Numbered from the stretch's first letter, positions 46,040 through 58,544 are shown. The stretch is DNA of 64,000 nucleotides from Cenococcum geophilum 1.58 (GCA_001692895.1 KV748183.1:496001-560000); one strand, 5' to 3'. Made by a program: numbers and translations. The notes: generated by a model not told the origin, from the sequence alone.

Positions 46040-49000
46040 CAGCTAGAACTATATAAGCACTTCGTAGTATAGACTGTATAGAGTAAAATCTACTACTAGC
46101 CAGGGAGCATGGGTTTCTAGCAGTAGTTAGATACTAGTGTTTAACCTTAGTTATACTATAGACGGGGTAAGGCCTACTATTATTTTAGTACTGCATAAGG
46201 TTTACCATTACCCCAGTAAATTAAAAAGGGAGGCCGTTATCCCCTAAAGTAGAATGATCTAATATAGTAATAACAACCTGGAGTTATCCTACCATTCTTC
46301 CGCCTATAGGCCTAGTCTTCCCTCTCCCATCTCTATTATCGGCCGTGTATTCCTGTACCTATACATAGTCACGCTTCCAATTACTCAACTTTTGCCAATT
46401 TGGTGCGCAGTATACAATTTCCTTAGCTACTTAGTTAAGGTCGTTTAGATCCACACCTATCTACTTTTAGCATTTTAAGGAGGGGTATACTTAAATAAAG
46501 TATAGCCTAATCTAAAAAGGGTCCAGGTCACAGCAGTCCATATTAGCTTACGTAGAATTTTAGCCGATAACCTTCCTTCTACATTTACAAAGAAATACGG
46601 CAAGCGCGTCCTTAAAATTAGATATCTTAAGACTATTAGCTAATATCCCTACTATCCGCTATTTTATAAGACCGAGACCGTATTAGGATATATAGGTATA
46701 CTAGTCCGTTTCTAGACCCCAAGGGGTTAATTATATATCGATATAACGCGTCGGTTTAGTTAATTACAGTACCATACTACGTTCTATAGTAGATATAGTT
46801 CTAGAATTACAATGCAACAACTAACTCTTTATCGCTAGCATAAATACGCGCCGAGTATTATAGAGGCAGATCTGTAACTCGAAATCACTCTATTTATTTA
46901 TTTAATACTAATACGCCTTTATAGCGTACTTATAGGCAGCTTCTCCGTTTAATATATTATAACCATTGGCGGCGCCAAACTAGTGGATATAATCCATAAA
47001 ATAGGTTATAGCATAAAACTTTAGGAAGTTAAAATGCCCCTTATCTAAATCCCTTATTTTAGGTCGGAAACCTTAAAACACGCCTTTTAGTTTATCAATC
47101 CAATATAGCGCATACTCTATATACTGGAGTATCTCTTCATTATAAGTTCGGTACTGTACTATAGTAACAAAATCCAGTATCGCCCGAGTAAAGTATATCG
47201 CATATAGTGCCTTACTAGTAAGAAGTGGAGCTAGGGCAGGAATTAGTTGCTTTAGGATTAACTTTTACTTATCGCTAGTCCACTATAATATTTAACTAAA
47301 TAGAGTATTATAAAATACTTTTAAGCTAGGGTATTAAGGTATTTCTATAAAACGCTAATCAATCTAACTCTCTGCTAAAATGTCTTAAACAGTTCTCCTA
47401 TAACATTTTCGTTTCTTACTAGCAGGGATAACTTTACTTATTACCTTTTATATCCATTTAATAAGACGCATAATAATACCTTTTAGCAGTTAATGGAGAA
47501 TATCTACCATCATTGCGTTATGTATATTAATTAGGCCGTATTTCTATATAAAGTACGGTACAGGGTACACCCAATCTAAATCCGTTTAAGGTGTGTTATT
47601 TACTTATTAGGCTACAATCTGCTTTTTAGTTAATTTATATATCCTAAGCAGGTGACGCTCTAAAAGGTTTTCGTGTCTATTAGGTGGTACTTGGCATATT
47701 ATACAGTATTACTAGCTTTTCACACCGGTAATAAAAACCTGCTCCTTATAATCTACTATTATTCCGCATATAATAAGGTAATATTAGCGGATTCTCCCAT
47801 CTGCACATTCTATATTAATACCTCTATACTAGAGACTTCTAAGCGCTATAAGACTTATTAAATAGGGTTCCTACTTATTATATATTAAGCACTTACGTTT
47901 TAACATCTCCTCTATAGCTTTATAATAATAAGCACTCCGCGTATTATAGTTTATATTCTTTATATTAGGAATAAACCTAAGCAGTAGGTTAGCGGGTAAG
48001 TTCTGTTTCCTACGCGTTTTTTAATTAAGATTACTAATAGTAATATATACTGGCCATAAGGACTTGTCGCCGTAATGCGTTGTCAGCTATGTTTTGTCTA
48101 TGGCGAGTAGCACTAGTATAATAGTCGCGCCGTCTAGTAGCCGTGCCTGGGTTTCTTACTACTAATTAGCAGTATATAGTTTGTTATAGACCCTCTAATT
48201 ACAGGTATTATATACTCTCGTTAGGGCGTACATAAGGGTATCTCTAAAGGGTCTATAACTAATAAGAAACTTAATTACCTTTACAACATCTCGGTATATA
48301 CAGTAATACAAAGGCCGGTAGATACCTTATATACGTATAATAGGTTCATAGCAAGTTTTTATCTATTCTTTATTAACTATACCTAGTAGTAATTTATACA
48401 ACTTCTCCTCCTAATCATTCGCTAATTTAAAACTAAGGTAGGATGTTAGTTGGTTAAGCCGGGTATTATTTAACAACCGATTAATATCGCCTTTTGTACT
48501 TTATATACTGTATAGCCATACTGTAAAGGCATAGTCGAATTCACTGGTAAAGGGGTAGAATGAAAATGGCGGTTTACGGCTTAGATTAGTAGGATTACCT
48601 AGGACAGCGTTGCTACTTATTACTCATCTACCTAATCCTTAATGCTTGCAATTGGGATGCCGGCTTATTTATTTATCCGCTCCTTAAAAGTTTTAATACA
48701 TAGCGATAATAATATAGACAGTAGTCCGGTGCGATTGCTGTCTCCACTACGTAGTATGTTATTCCCATTTTCTAAAGTACACTCCTCTTAGTATCCAGAC
48801 GCGCTAAAACCCTTAAACTCGCCACCCCCACTAGCTAAATATTGGTGTATCCCTACATTAAGCTCTACCTATAGGTTAAGGTAGGCATACAGAGGCGTGT
48901 CTGCGTTAGTATCGTCGCGTAGAATTTAGGCTTAGGCTTCGGGTCGTAATTTACAGCAGCATAAATAGAGTAATAGGCCTTAGTCATTCTTAGGAATAAA

Positions 49001-49060
49001 GTTACACTATCTATATCCGCGGTTTATATTGATAAGATAGTATTTTAGTAAGGAAAATTA
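46040..49060 (-). pseudogene. Plavaka-like DNA transposase remnant 2 (nearly full length)
   Basis: Minus-strand protein traced from about 49060 to 46040. Blocks in family order: SEFDYAFTVWLYSI near 48530; ILVLLAIDKT-stop-LTTHYGDKSLWPVYITI near 48100, the DKT...GDKSAWPVYLTIGN block; IECADGRIR near 47800; ITGVKS...YCIICQ near 47720; VDILHQLLKG at 47510-47480; AILDFVTIVQYRTYNE near 47180; FRPKIRDLDKGHFNFLKFYA near 47050; FGAANGYN near 46975; NWKRDYV-stop-VQEYT near 46365; and an RSAYI ending near 46050. Damage is TAA/TAG at Gln/Trp plus at least one frameshift near 48560. A short open stretch on the opposite strand at 47673-47861 is a shadow. No terminal inverted repeat could be assigned. Confidence 0.82.
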
Positions 49061-49344
49061 GTCTTAGTAAAGCAGTTTTTTAGCTAGGCGTTTAGGCTAT
49101 CTTATATACGGATATATACTTTTCTACCCTACTAAAATAAAAATATATTAACTTTTTAACCCTTTTATATAATAATATAAATTATATATAAATTATATTT
49201 ATAGCTCCCTAGCATAAAGTAGTATATATTTTAAATTCTAGATTACTATCCTTAATATATACTATAAAGGGTTAATAGCTATTATTATAGCTAAGATAAC
49301 TTACTATTAATCTATTAAAATCTATAAAGCTTAAGAGTTTTACT
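49061..49344. other. AT-rich spacer, no feature
   Basis: Runs of ATATAA and TATATT between the Plavaka-like gene and the helicase unit. No coding, RNA or repeat unit is seen. Confidence 0.5.
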
Positions 49345-52300
49345 AAAGTCTAGCAACGCCCTATCTTAATGGCACCTTTTCTATTAAGCACTACCTAGTA
49401 GCCTCCAGTCTCCTCTTCTTATCATATTTACTACTAGATTCCACTAGCGCTTGCCAGTTTTCACTCCTCACCCCATTTTCTATCCGATTTCACTAGCTTT
49501 CTACTAGTTTCCATCTCTTATCTTACTTCCTACTAGACCCTACAAGCGCTCTACCTATCTTAACTTCTTATTTTGCTTTCTGCCGGATTTCACTAACCCT
49601 CTATCTATTTTAACCTCTTATATTATTCTCTGCCAGATTCTATTAGTACTCTACCAGTCTCTATCTCTCGTTATATTTTCTACCGTATTCTACTAGTTCT
49701 ATACCAGCTTCTATTATACCTAGCTTTATAGTACCTATTAGCTCCTATTAGCTTTTAACCAATTTCCGTCTCGTTTTACCTTATTAATTTATTTATGCTA
49801 GGTGGTTAGCCTTACGTCTCCGCTAAATTTTAATAATAAAACAGTTTTCTGCTTCACTTACTAAGCTCTATACCTTATCTAATATTCTCTTCTTTATACT
49901 TATCCCGTAATCTTAGTAAAAAAGTAATTTAAATTAAGCTAAGCAGGTATATGCATACAGAATCCCCCAACGTGTTATTCCTACAAGTATATACTTAATA
50001 ACTAACTCACTTATTCCTACTAGGTCTACTAACTCATCCCTTTAGGCCATAGCAGTTTTTATAACTATTTTATATATATAACTATAGGTCTAGAACCACT
50101 AAGCTATATCTATAAACTAGATCTAAAGAAGTAATAGGGCGTAGAATAAAGGGATTATTAGGCCCCTAATAGAGGAGGTAAGATAAAATAGTGTAAAAAT
50201 TAGATCTAAGAGATACTAGATATAGGACGAGAACCAGAAAACTTTCTTACCCTAAAAGTAGATATAACAATATACTTTATATATTATTTTTCTAATAAAC
50301 AATAGCCTGCGAAAGCTTCTATAATTAAAAAGCGTTAGTGTAGACAAATTCTTATACTAGTTATTATTAAATAGGGACCGGCTTTTAATATACCAACTTA
50401 TTACCCTAGCTCCTTCGACCTTCCCTATTACCTTATTAAACTTAATATTAAGCAAGCTACTGCTAAAATTAAGACTAAGGATAACGTTCCCTTAAACTAA
50501 CGCCTAATAAATTAAATCTGCTAACGCTGTTCCCCAACCCTTACGCGAACTAGTTAACCTTTTAAACCCTTCTCTTAATATACTAATACTCGATTTAGAT
50601 AACACTGATTACAGTCCTACCTCGCCAACCAGAGTTAAGCGCTTGCGTTAGGCTCCGATTATTACACAAGACTATAGTACGGAGAGATGCGTTAGGCTAC
50701 TACTTTATAGCTACGGCCCTATTATAACCAAGTCCCTCTATCCCCATTAGCCGACTAAAGTACGACAAATATTATGCAGTTATAGGCAGTTGGCATATTT
50801 ACTAAGTTATTAATTCTAGCGCGATGGTGCTATAGAACCCGTAACTTTTATATAGTTTAATATAATAAACTTCTCGTTTATCTATGCGCTAATAGCATTA
50901 TCAATCTTAAGCCGGAAACCTTAGCACTTAGAAATAATAGGTTTACATTTAGCGGCAAGTATATAGCCCCAAATTTCCTAATTCTTAATAGCGGCGTATA
51001 ATAAAAGGGAGTACCCTATTATTTTTAAAGTTATACTAGCCCTACACCTTAAGTATAAAAAGCGCTAAGTAGTTTTAAATCCTTTAGCTGATGGTACTAA
51101 TTACTTTACTAGCGATAACGATAACGCCAGCGATATAGTGCGGCATAGTCGGGCGGGTAAACTTAGTACTAAGCCGTTTATTAATGAAGAAACAGCAGCT
51201 ATAAGGCTTAATAGAAATACTACTTTACTAGAAGCTTTTGTAGAGCGCTTAGTGCGTAAAAGCATTACTGTCCCTTTACTAAGAGACAGAGCCCGCGACG
51301 CTAAGCTTAATACCGTTCCGGAGAAAGACAATAAGGAAAAGAAGGATAATAACGCTGCTAAATCAAAGGATGATATATTTAACACGCCTACTACTTTAGA
51401 AGAATGCATAAACCTTACCGCTATAGTAGAAGAAGGTAAAGATAGGACACTTTTAGGTCGTTAACCTAGTTGCTAGTTACACTATTTAAAATAATAAATG
51501 CAAAAAATACTAAAACAGAAAATTTAATAAAAGAAAATTAGTTATTAATACGCACCAATTAAATCTAGACAAAAGTCATATTCTAGACTCGTCTTTGCTC
51601 ACCCAGTTTAAGTACGCATTTTATCTCTACGAGGTCTTACTTGTTACTTTAGGCTTTATATAGTATTAGGATTTTTATAGTAGGGTTATTAGCGATAAAT
51701 AAGGCTTCGGCAAAATCTTTTCTAGACCTCTTTTTGTTGTCTTTAATTACTTACTAGTATAGAATAACTGCGATATTAATAACGACAGAAAGAGTAATGC
51801 ACTATAGTATAGGCATCGCGCAGATAGGGAGCCCGGCCCTTATCCGTCTATAGAGTATTGGCCTATCTAATGCCGGTATAAAGTACAGTAGTATTATAAA
51901 GCTGCCGTTCTATCTAGGCCCTAGTCTTATCTTTACTCCTACACCGCTACTGCTAAATTAGATGGAAGAGTTTAGCAGTATCTTTAACGGTAATCTAATA
52001 GGGCCTTATCTAGCAATAATTTTACTAATAGGATATACCTCTACGCTATTTGCGCAAAGGCCCGGTTATAAAAATAATATAACTAAGCTAAGAACTATAA
52101 AAACTGCCACTATAAAGATAATAAGGATATCTACTTCGGGCACTCCAATTAAACGCAATATATTATTCTAACTATATCCGCATCTATTAAAGGCCAGGTT
52201 ATTAATGTAGTTAGGCATCCCCATAAGGTTAGAGAAAGTTCAATTAGCCTAGAAGTTAGAAAGTTAAAATTAAGATATTAATTATGCTAGACCTAACCGT

Positions 52301-53830
52301 TATCAGGTCTTATAGGCGACAGTAGTTATTAGTAAACTTTATTTAACTAAGAACAAAAAGTCTTATTTTTATAAGATTACTCTTTATAGGCTTCGCGGGT
52401 AACTAATAATATAGGCTATATCTAGAACCCCGTTCAAAAAAGGTCTAGCCAACTTAGCTTTATATATTATATTTCTGCAATAAATATAGAAGAAGAATAA
52501 TAACCCTCCTAAATAAATTCAAGCTACTTATAACCTTTGCTTAGACTTAAAGAGTAAATCTATTTAGTCTATATTTAACACCCTTTAGAAACACTAGAAG
52601 GTAAAGGTAAAGGAGTTTAGTTTAAAAAATATATAACTAGAAAAGGTCCAGGCTTCTATTATTAAATTCGGTTAGGTCCTTAAGGTTATTATAATTCTAT
52701 AGACTGCGGATCCCCTTTAGCTAGATAGAATGCCATTTATTAAGCTGCCACTACTCCACTACAATAGTAATGTAAACTATATCCTATTACCCAGTTCTGT
52801 AAGCGAAGATTGCTAATAATATTGCAGCCTTTATTGAAAATCTCCGGTCGGTGCTATAATTAGAACGTAAAAGGTAGAAATAAGGATAAGGACAAAGCCA
52901 CCCTGGCCAGATTTATCTAATTGGGTGGGCCTTAGGTTAATTTAAAGCGCTGCAGTACCAAACTTAGCTTTAGTTAAAATTAAGCTAACTTTTAAATTTC
53001 AATAGAGGCTGGAACCTCGATAACTTGACTAAGAAGGGCTAGCTTTATAGTAACTACCATAACTTACTAGTTTAGAGAAGTATTAATATATTATAAAACA
53101 CTAGCGCAAAGCTCTATTATATTAACGGATTTATAGAAGAGATCTGCAAACTTGACTAGGAAATTAGGGCAAACTTTATAGATAAGGATTCCAAAATGCG
53201 CAATATAGAAAAAATTGACATTATATATGTCTTTCCTATATGCATATTAATTATATATAAATGACTGCGAAAGGCCTATCCGGATTTTAGTATTATACTA
53301 TATAGGTCTTACCTAAGGGCAAAGCCATGGTAGACAATTATTTACAGCTACTAAGAGATAATATCCTATAATAGCAAGGGCAACCCTATTTACGTTATTC
53401 CGTCCTATATAGACATTATTATTAGGACAATAGGATTACTTAGGACTGGCTATACTTTACATTAAGGTAAATAAGTTATACTCCTTAAGACTTAGCCCTT
53501 ACTAATATATAACCTCCAAGCTATAAAGCTAATTATCGTCTAAGACAATGTTATAAAGTATTTACACAGCGCCTCGTTAATAAGGACATACTATTAAAGG
53601 CTATGCTTAGTAATAAGACTAAGTTAAGAAAATTAATTGCTAGTATTATATAGCCTCTAAATGCTAACGATAAAGAGAATACGGCTATTTTTGTTAATAG
53701 GATTAAGGAAGAAGGGTACTTAGTTAGGAAAGCTTAGGCTGTAAATATATAGAAGGAAAGAGCTACTAGGCGTTAAAAGAAGATTATATATAACAATAAA
53801 ATTATTTAAACGCCGGTGTAGCTACTACTA
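49345..53830 (+). mobile_element. Helicase repeat unit, copy 1
   Basis: A unit of about 4.5 kb whose counterpart is 58545-63250. Both begin near CTTAATGGCACCTTTTCTA / TTTTAATGGCACCTTTTCTA and run in the same order: a 350-base pyrimidine-rich leader of degenerate CTACTAGATTCTACTA repeats (49400-49760), then GTGTTATTCCTACAAGTATA (49973-49992), then the helicase frame. No LTR or terminal inverted repeat is visible at the edges, so the mobility mechanism is unknown. It may be a segmental or subtelomeric-type duplication instead of a transposon. Confidence 0.7.
50115..53830 (+). pseudogene. SNF2-type helicase remnant, copy 1
   Basis: Parallel to copy 2 at 59400-63200. Motif I at 51694-51717 reads D-K-stop-G-F-G-K-I, the RIP-damaged form of the SNF2 motif DE-x-G-x-GKT. 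Motif II lies near 52340 (NKLYLTKNKKSYFYK) and the ATPase core to about 52480 (SRTPFKKGLANLALYI). Helicase-C blocks follow at about 53220-53600 with the final YRLRQCYKVFTQRLVNKD. Open stretches at 51138-51464 and 51962-52171 are genuine parts of this gene in different frames, so frameshifts occurred as well as RIP. The N-terminal third is Asn/Lys-rich and unrecognised. Confidence 0.65.
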
Positions 53831-53881
53831 TAGATCTTTATATAACGTATAGTCTTATATAGTATATAATTTTTCTACCCT

Positions 53882-54029
53882 ATAAGGGGGCAACCTAAGC
53901 GGGTCACTCGCCCTCCCTATAAGTTTTAATAATATTATAGTAATATCCTAGGAAAATAGTAAGTGCGTAGCTATAATACCACCAGAACTTATAGGGAGGA
54001 TAAATAGCCCGCTTAGGTTGCCCCCTTTA
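53882..54029. mobile_element. Foldback (MITE-like) element with 22-bp inverted termini
   Basis: ATAAGGGGGCAACCTAAGCGGG at the left end (53882-53903) is the inverse complement of CCCGCTTAGGTTGCCCCCTTTAT at the right end (54008-54030), with one A more on the right. An inner arm, CCTCCCTATAAGTT and AACTTATAGGGAGG, also pairs. TA occurs on both outer sides. It is about 148 bp, has no coding capacity, and looks like a non-autonomous TIR element of Tc1/mariner-like target choice. The superfamily is not proven. Confidence 0.75.
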
Positions 54030-54039
54030 TACTACCCTT

Positions 54040-54869
54040 ATATCTAAAAATATAGAATATAGTAGATTTTATAGTGTAGTAGATACTAATAAAAAGCAAT
54101 AAAAAGTAGATTATTTTCTTACCTCTAGGGATATAGAATATAGTAGATTCTATAGTGCAGTAGATACTAATAGAGAGTAATAAAAAGTAGATTATCCTTT
54201 TACCTTTAGGGATATAGAATATAGTGGATTTTATAGTATAGTAAATACTAATAAAGAGTAATAAAAAGTAAATTATTCTTTTACCTTTAAGGATATAGAA
54301 TATAGTAAATTCTATAGTATAGTAAATACTAGTAGAGAGTAATAAAAAGTAGATTATCCTTTTATTTCTATGGATATAGAATATAATAAATTTTATAGTA
54401 TGGTAGATACTAATAGAGAGTAATAGAAAGTAGATTATTTTTTTACCTCTAGGGATATAAAATATAATGGATTCTATAGTATAGTAAATACTAATAAAAA
54501 GTAATAAAAAGTAGATTATTCTCTTACCTTTAGGGATATAGAATATAGTAAATTCTATAGTGTAGTAGATACTAATAAAGAGTAATAAAAAGTAGATTAT
54601 TTTTTTACCTTTAGGGATATAGAATATAGTAGATTCTATAATATAGTGGATACTAATAAAAAGTAATAAAAAGTAAATTATTTTTTTACCTCTAGAGATA
54701 TAGAATATAGTAGATTTTATAGTATAGTAAATACTAATAAAGAGTAATAGAAAGTAGATTATTCTTTTACTTCTAGGGATATAAAATATAGTAGATTCTA
54801 CGGTATAGTAGATACTAGTAAAGAGTAATAGAAAATAGATTATTCTTTTACCTCTAGAGATATAAAATA
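54040..54869 (+). repeat. 81-bp minisatellite, left array
   Basis: About ten copies of an 81-base unit beginning GGATATAGAATATAGTAG and containing AAAAAGTAGATTATTCTTTTACC. Most differences between units are transitions. It is the reverse complement of the right array at 55396-56790. Confidence 0.92.
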
Positions 54870-55395
54870 TAGTAGTTTTATTAAATAGTAGTCCTAATAC
54901 TAAAAGAAGTAATTTAAAATATTTAAGTTTTATAACCTTTAATACTTATATATACTTATATAATAATATATATAGGCTTAAAGCTATTTAATATATACCT
55001 ATTATAGATAAATTAGTAGTAAGGTTTTAAAGGTCTTTTTTTTTAATTTAAATTTAATACTTATATAGTAGAAGATCTTATAATTATTAATTATTAAAAT
55101 ATATATATAACTAATTTTTATATATAAAATATTATATTATCTTTTAAATTTCTAATATATATTATATATATATATATATTTATAAGATCTTCTACTATAT
55201 AAGTATTAAATTTAAATTAAAAAAAAAGACCTTTAAAACCTTACTACTAATTTATCTATAATAGGTATATATTAAATAGCTTTAAGCCTATATATATTAT
55301 TATATAAGTATATATAAGTATTAAAGGTTATAAAACTTAAATATTTTAAATTACTCCTTTTAGTATTAGGACTACTATTTAGCGGAACTACTATA
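54870..55395. repeat. Long palindrome: 213-bp arms around a 98-bp AT-rich centre
   Basis: Arm 54870-55082 pairs with arm 55181-55395. By hand I find only about five differences, all transitions (for example AAAAGAAG versus the complement of CTCCTTTT, and TTTTATTAAAT versus TTCCGCTAAAT). The centre (55083-55180) is almost only A and T with TATATA runs. The inverted symmetry extends on both sides into the 81-bp minisatellite arrays, making an inverted repeat of more than 2 kb in total. Confidence 0.93.
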
Positions 55396-56790
55396 TTCTA
55401 TATCCCTAAAGGTAGGAGAATAATCTACTTTTTATTACTTTTTATTAGTATCTACCGCACTATAGAATCTACCATATTCTATATCCCTAGAGGTAAAAGA
55501 ATAATCTACTTTTTATTACTCTTTACTAGTATCTACTATACTATAGAATCTACTATATTCTATATCCCTAGAGATAAAAGAATAATCTACTTTTTATTAT
55601 TCTTTATTAGTATCTACTATACTATAAAATCTATTATATTCTATATCCCTAAAGGTAAAAGGATAATCTACTTTCTATTACTCTTTATTAGTATCTATTA
55701 TACTATAGAATTTACTATATTCTATATCCCTAGAGGTAAGAAAATAATCTACTTTTTATTACTTTCTATTAGTATCTACCGCACTATAGAATCTACTATA
55801 TTCTATATCCCTAGAGGTAAAAAGATAATCTACTTTCTATTACTTTTTACTAGTATCTACTATACTATAGAATCTACTATATTCTATATCCCTAGAGGTA
55901 AAAGGATAATCTACTTTTTATTACTCTTTATTAGTATCTACTACACCGTAAAATTTACTATGTTCTATATTTTCAGACGTAAAAGGATAGTGCGCTTTTT
56001 ATTACTCCCTACTACTATTTACTATACTATAGAATCTACTGCACTCTACCTCTTTAGACGTGATATAGGGATGCCCTTTTTACTATTCTTTACTCCCTTC
56101 TACCGTAGCGTAGAATTTACTATATTCCACTTCTTTAGACGTAATATAGGGATACTTTTTCTACTACCCTCTACTGCCCTTTGCCGTACTATAGAATCTA
56201 CTACATTCTACTTCTTTAGACGTAATATAAGGATGCTCTTTCTACTATCCTTTACTGCCCTTTACCGCACTATAGAATCTACTATATTTTACCTCTTTAG
56301 ACGTAATACGGAAATGCCCTTTCCACTATTCTTTACTCCTATCTACCGTAGCGTAGAATCTACTGCATTTTACCTCTTTAGACGTAATATAGGGAGCCCT
56401 TTCTACCGTCCTCCACTCCTATTTACCGTACCATAAAATCTACTACATTTTACTTTTTTAGACGTAATACGGGGATACTCTTTCCACTACCCTTTACTAT
56501 ACTCTACTATACCGCAGAATCTACTATACCCTAACTCTTTAAATATAATATTAGGATGCCTTTCTAACTGCCCCTAGCTGCCCTTAGCTGCCCTCTACTA
56601 CACTATAAAATCTACTACGTTCCGCTTCTTTAAACGCGATATAAGGATACCCTTTTCACTACCTTCTATTTATATCTACTAGACCGCAGAATCCACTACA
56701 CCCTAACTCTTTAGATATAACACTAGTATGCTATTTCTATTACCCTTTACTAGTATTTATCTAGACTATAATACCTTTATATTCTACTTC
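55396..56790 (-). repeat. 81-bp minisatellite, right array
   Basis: About seventeen units of 81 bases in the orientation opposite to the left array. Towards the right the unit changes from ATTCTATATCCCTAGAGGTA to ATTCTACTTCTTTAGACGTA and keeps more CpG. Because 81 is a multiple of three, a 158-codon open frame (55960-56436, + strand) runs through six units with a 27-residue period (YLFRRNIGMPF). I regard it as repeat-derived and not a gene, although it stays unusually free of stops. Confidence 0.9.
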
Positions 56791-56839
56791 CTTAAACTTA
56801 ATAAGGGTATACCCTTTTCGCTGCCATTTTGTATATTAT

Positions 56840-57030
56840 AGTAGATGTTATAGTAAATATAGAGCTTTAATAGAGCTCCGTGTAGAGCTCTATATAAAGT
56901 CTTAGTAGAGCTCCGTATAGAGCTTTGAGCCTCTAGTAGAGCTTTATATAGAGCTTTTAGTAGAGCTTTTAGTAGAGTTCCGTATAGAGCCTGGTGTAGA
57001 GCCTCTAGTAAAGCTTTAGTAAAACTTTAG
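56840..57030 (+). repeat. Degenerate repeat of GTAGAGCTCCGTATAGAGCT
   Basis: About eight irregular copies of AGTAGAGCT(C/T)(C/T)GTATAGAGCT with AGCT palindromes. A related motif (GAGGAGCTCTATAGC) recurs near 57180. No coding sequence. Confidence 0.75.
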
Positions 57031-57740
57031 TAGCTAGGGAAATTAATTATAGAGTCTACTTTAAGCTAGAATTATTATAGATTAGTAAACTCTTAGTTAA
57101 ACATAGCACGCGCTAAAACTAAGTTAGAGGCTCTACTAGACGAAGCTCTACCCCGCGTAAAGCTCTACTAAAGCTTTAGATAGAGGAGCTCTATAGCTTT
57201 ATATACGACTAGCTTTAGGGAATATTTAGTTATAAGTTTAGATTAGAATAAGGGCTTTAAAATTGAGTTAATTTAGAGCCCTAATCTGATTCTAAGGCGA
57301 CTGTTCGGTTAAATTTCAGTTTAACTTAACTTTAGCCACAAGTTTTTAATGTTCCTTTAACCGCCCAAAAAACACGCTAAAACTAGACGCACTTTACTAT
57401 ATATGGAATCTAAACTAAGGTCTTAGCGTCAGTTTAAATCTAGAGCTCGAAGCTCCTTCTTTAAACTCCAGATTAAATCTAAAGGCTTTAGATTGTGTAC
57501 GCCTGTGTAACCTATAGAGCTATAAACGCGTGTTAAATTAGGAAGGAACGCGTTCTTTCTGCCGGACTTTTAGTTTAGATCTAATCTGACGCTTTTATAA
57601 CTGAACATTCCCTTACTTTCTAAAGGTGTGTATATTTATTACTCTATCCTTTAATTCTACAGGTAATTATTTCGCCTATTTTTTAATATTATTTATATCC
57701 CCTAATAAGCTATACAGGGCGCATTAATAGTTATTATATC
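57031..57740. other. Non-coding stretch, less RIP-like
   Basis: Composition is more even, with CpA and TpG present. There is weak internal repetition of TTTAGATCTAATCTGA / GAGCCCTAATCTGATTC (57283 and 57575). I see no long frame and no RNA gene. Confidence 0.5.
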
Positions 57741-57744
57741 TAAT

Positions 57745-58210
57745 ATATTATATAAGAGTCCATTAAAATAGACCAAGCTTAAGAATCCGTGTAGGAATTA
57801 GAGGCCATAAAAAGCGTACGAAAGTCAATAGTAGATTCTTGGACGCTTAAGCGCGATTAGCTAAAGGTAGAGCTAGATCGTATAAAGGCAGCCTAATTAG
57901 CCCTAGAAATCCGTCTTATAAAGGAGCGCGATAAGTTAAAGGCAGAAATTAAATAGATTAAGAAAGTAACACTAATTTTAAGGACTTAAAAGAGTCTAAG
58001 GCAGCTAAACTGGACGCTGTAAACTAAAGACTTAATAGTACCCAGAAAACCTTTATCCGTCTAAATAACAAATATAAACAGCTCTTTGAAGTCGTAAGCA
58101 ACGTCAGCAACTCCGTTAATCTAATAGCCAACGATTATTATGGAGAGGTTGGCCGAGCGATTAAGAAGCTAGAGAGTAAGCTATAGAACGGTAGTCCGAC
58201 GGAAATTTAA
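57745..58210 (+). pseudogene. Coiled-coil protein fragment
   Basis: Two adjacent frames carry a strongly helical, charged protein. The first reads ESV-stop-ELEAIKSVRKSIVDSW and then KVELDRIKAA, LALEIRLIKERDKLKAEIKQIKK. After a frameshift near 57975 it continues KLDAVN-stop-RLNSTQKTFIRL to GRAIKKLESKL, ending TAA at 58208. The Lys/Glu/Leu heptad pattern suggests a coiled coil. Only a few TAA/TAG interrupt it, so it is milder in RIP damage than the transposons. No family is recognised; it could be the tail of a host gene or of a mobile unit. Confidence 0.5.
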
Positions 58211-58544
58211 TAGGGGGTAAATATATAAAATTGAGATGGGATAAGGCTTTTACTCTATGCGTTTGCTATCTTGGTTATTTAGAGGACCTTAGATAGGGGT
58301 ATATAACGTAAGAATTCAATTAAAGTCGCGCACGAGGTGCGATAAGCTATTAGCATGCGTATAGTATTTGCTTTTGATATATTATAAGCTTTAGGGGGGG
58401 GGAGCATTGGCATAGTAGCCTAGTAATAGATTGGTAAGAAGTTATTATATAGGAGCGGATGCAGTAAAGTAGTGTCACTTAATTTAGTTCCACTAAAGTC
58501 CACTAATATCCTTTTCCGGTATATCCTGCTGCTTATCCTATTTT
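58211..58544. other. Spacer, no gene seen
   Basis: It contains a run of eight G's (58392-58399) in GGGGGGGGAGCATTGGC and otherwise no recognisable feature before the second helicase unit. Confidence 0.5.
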
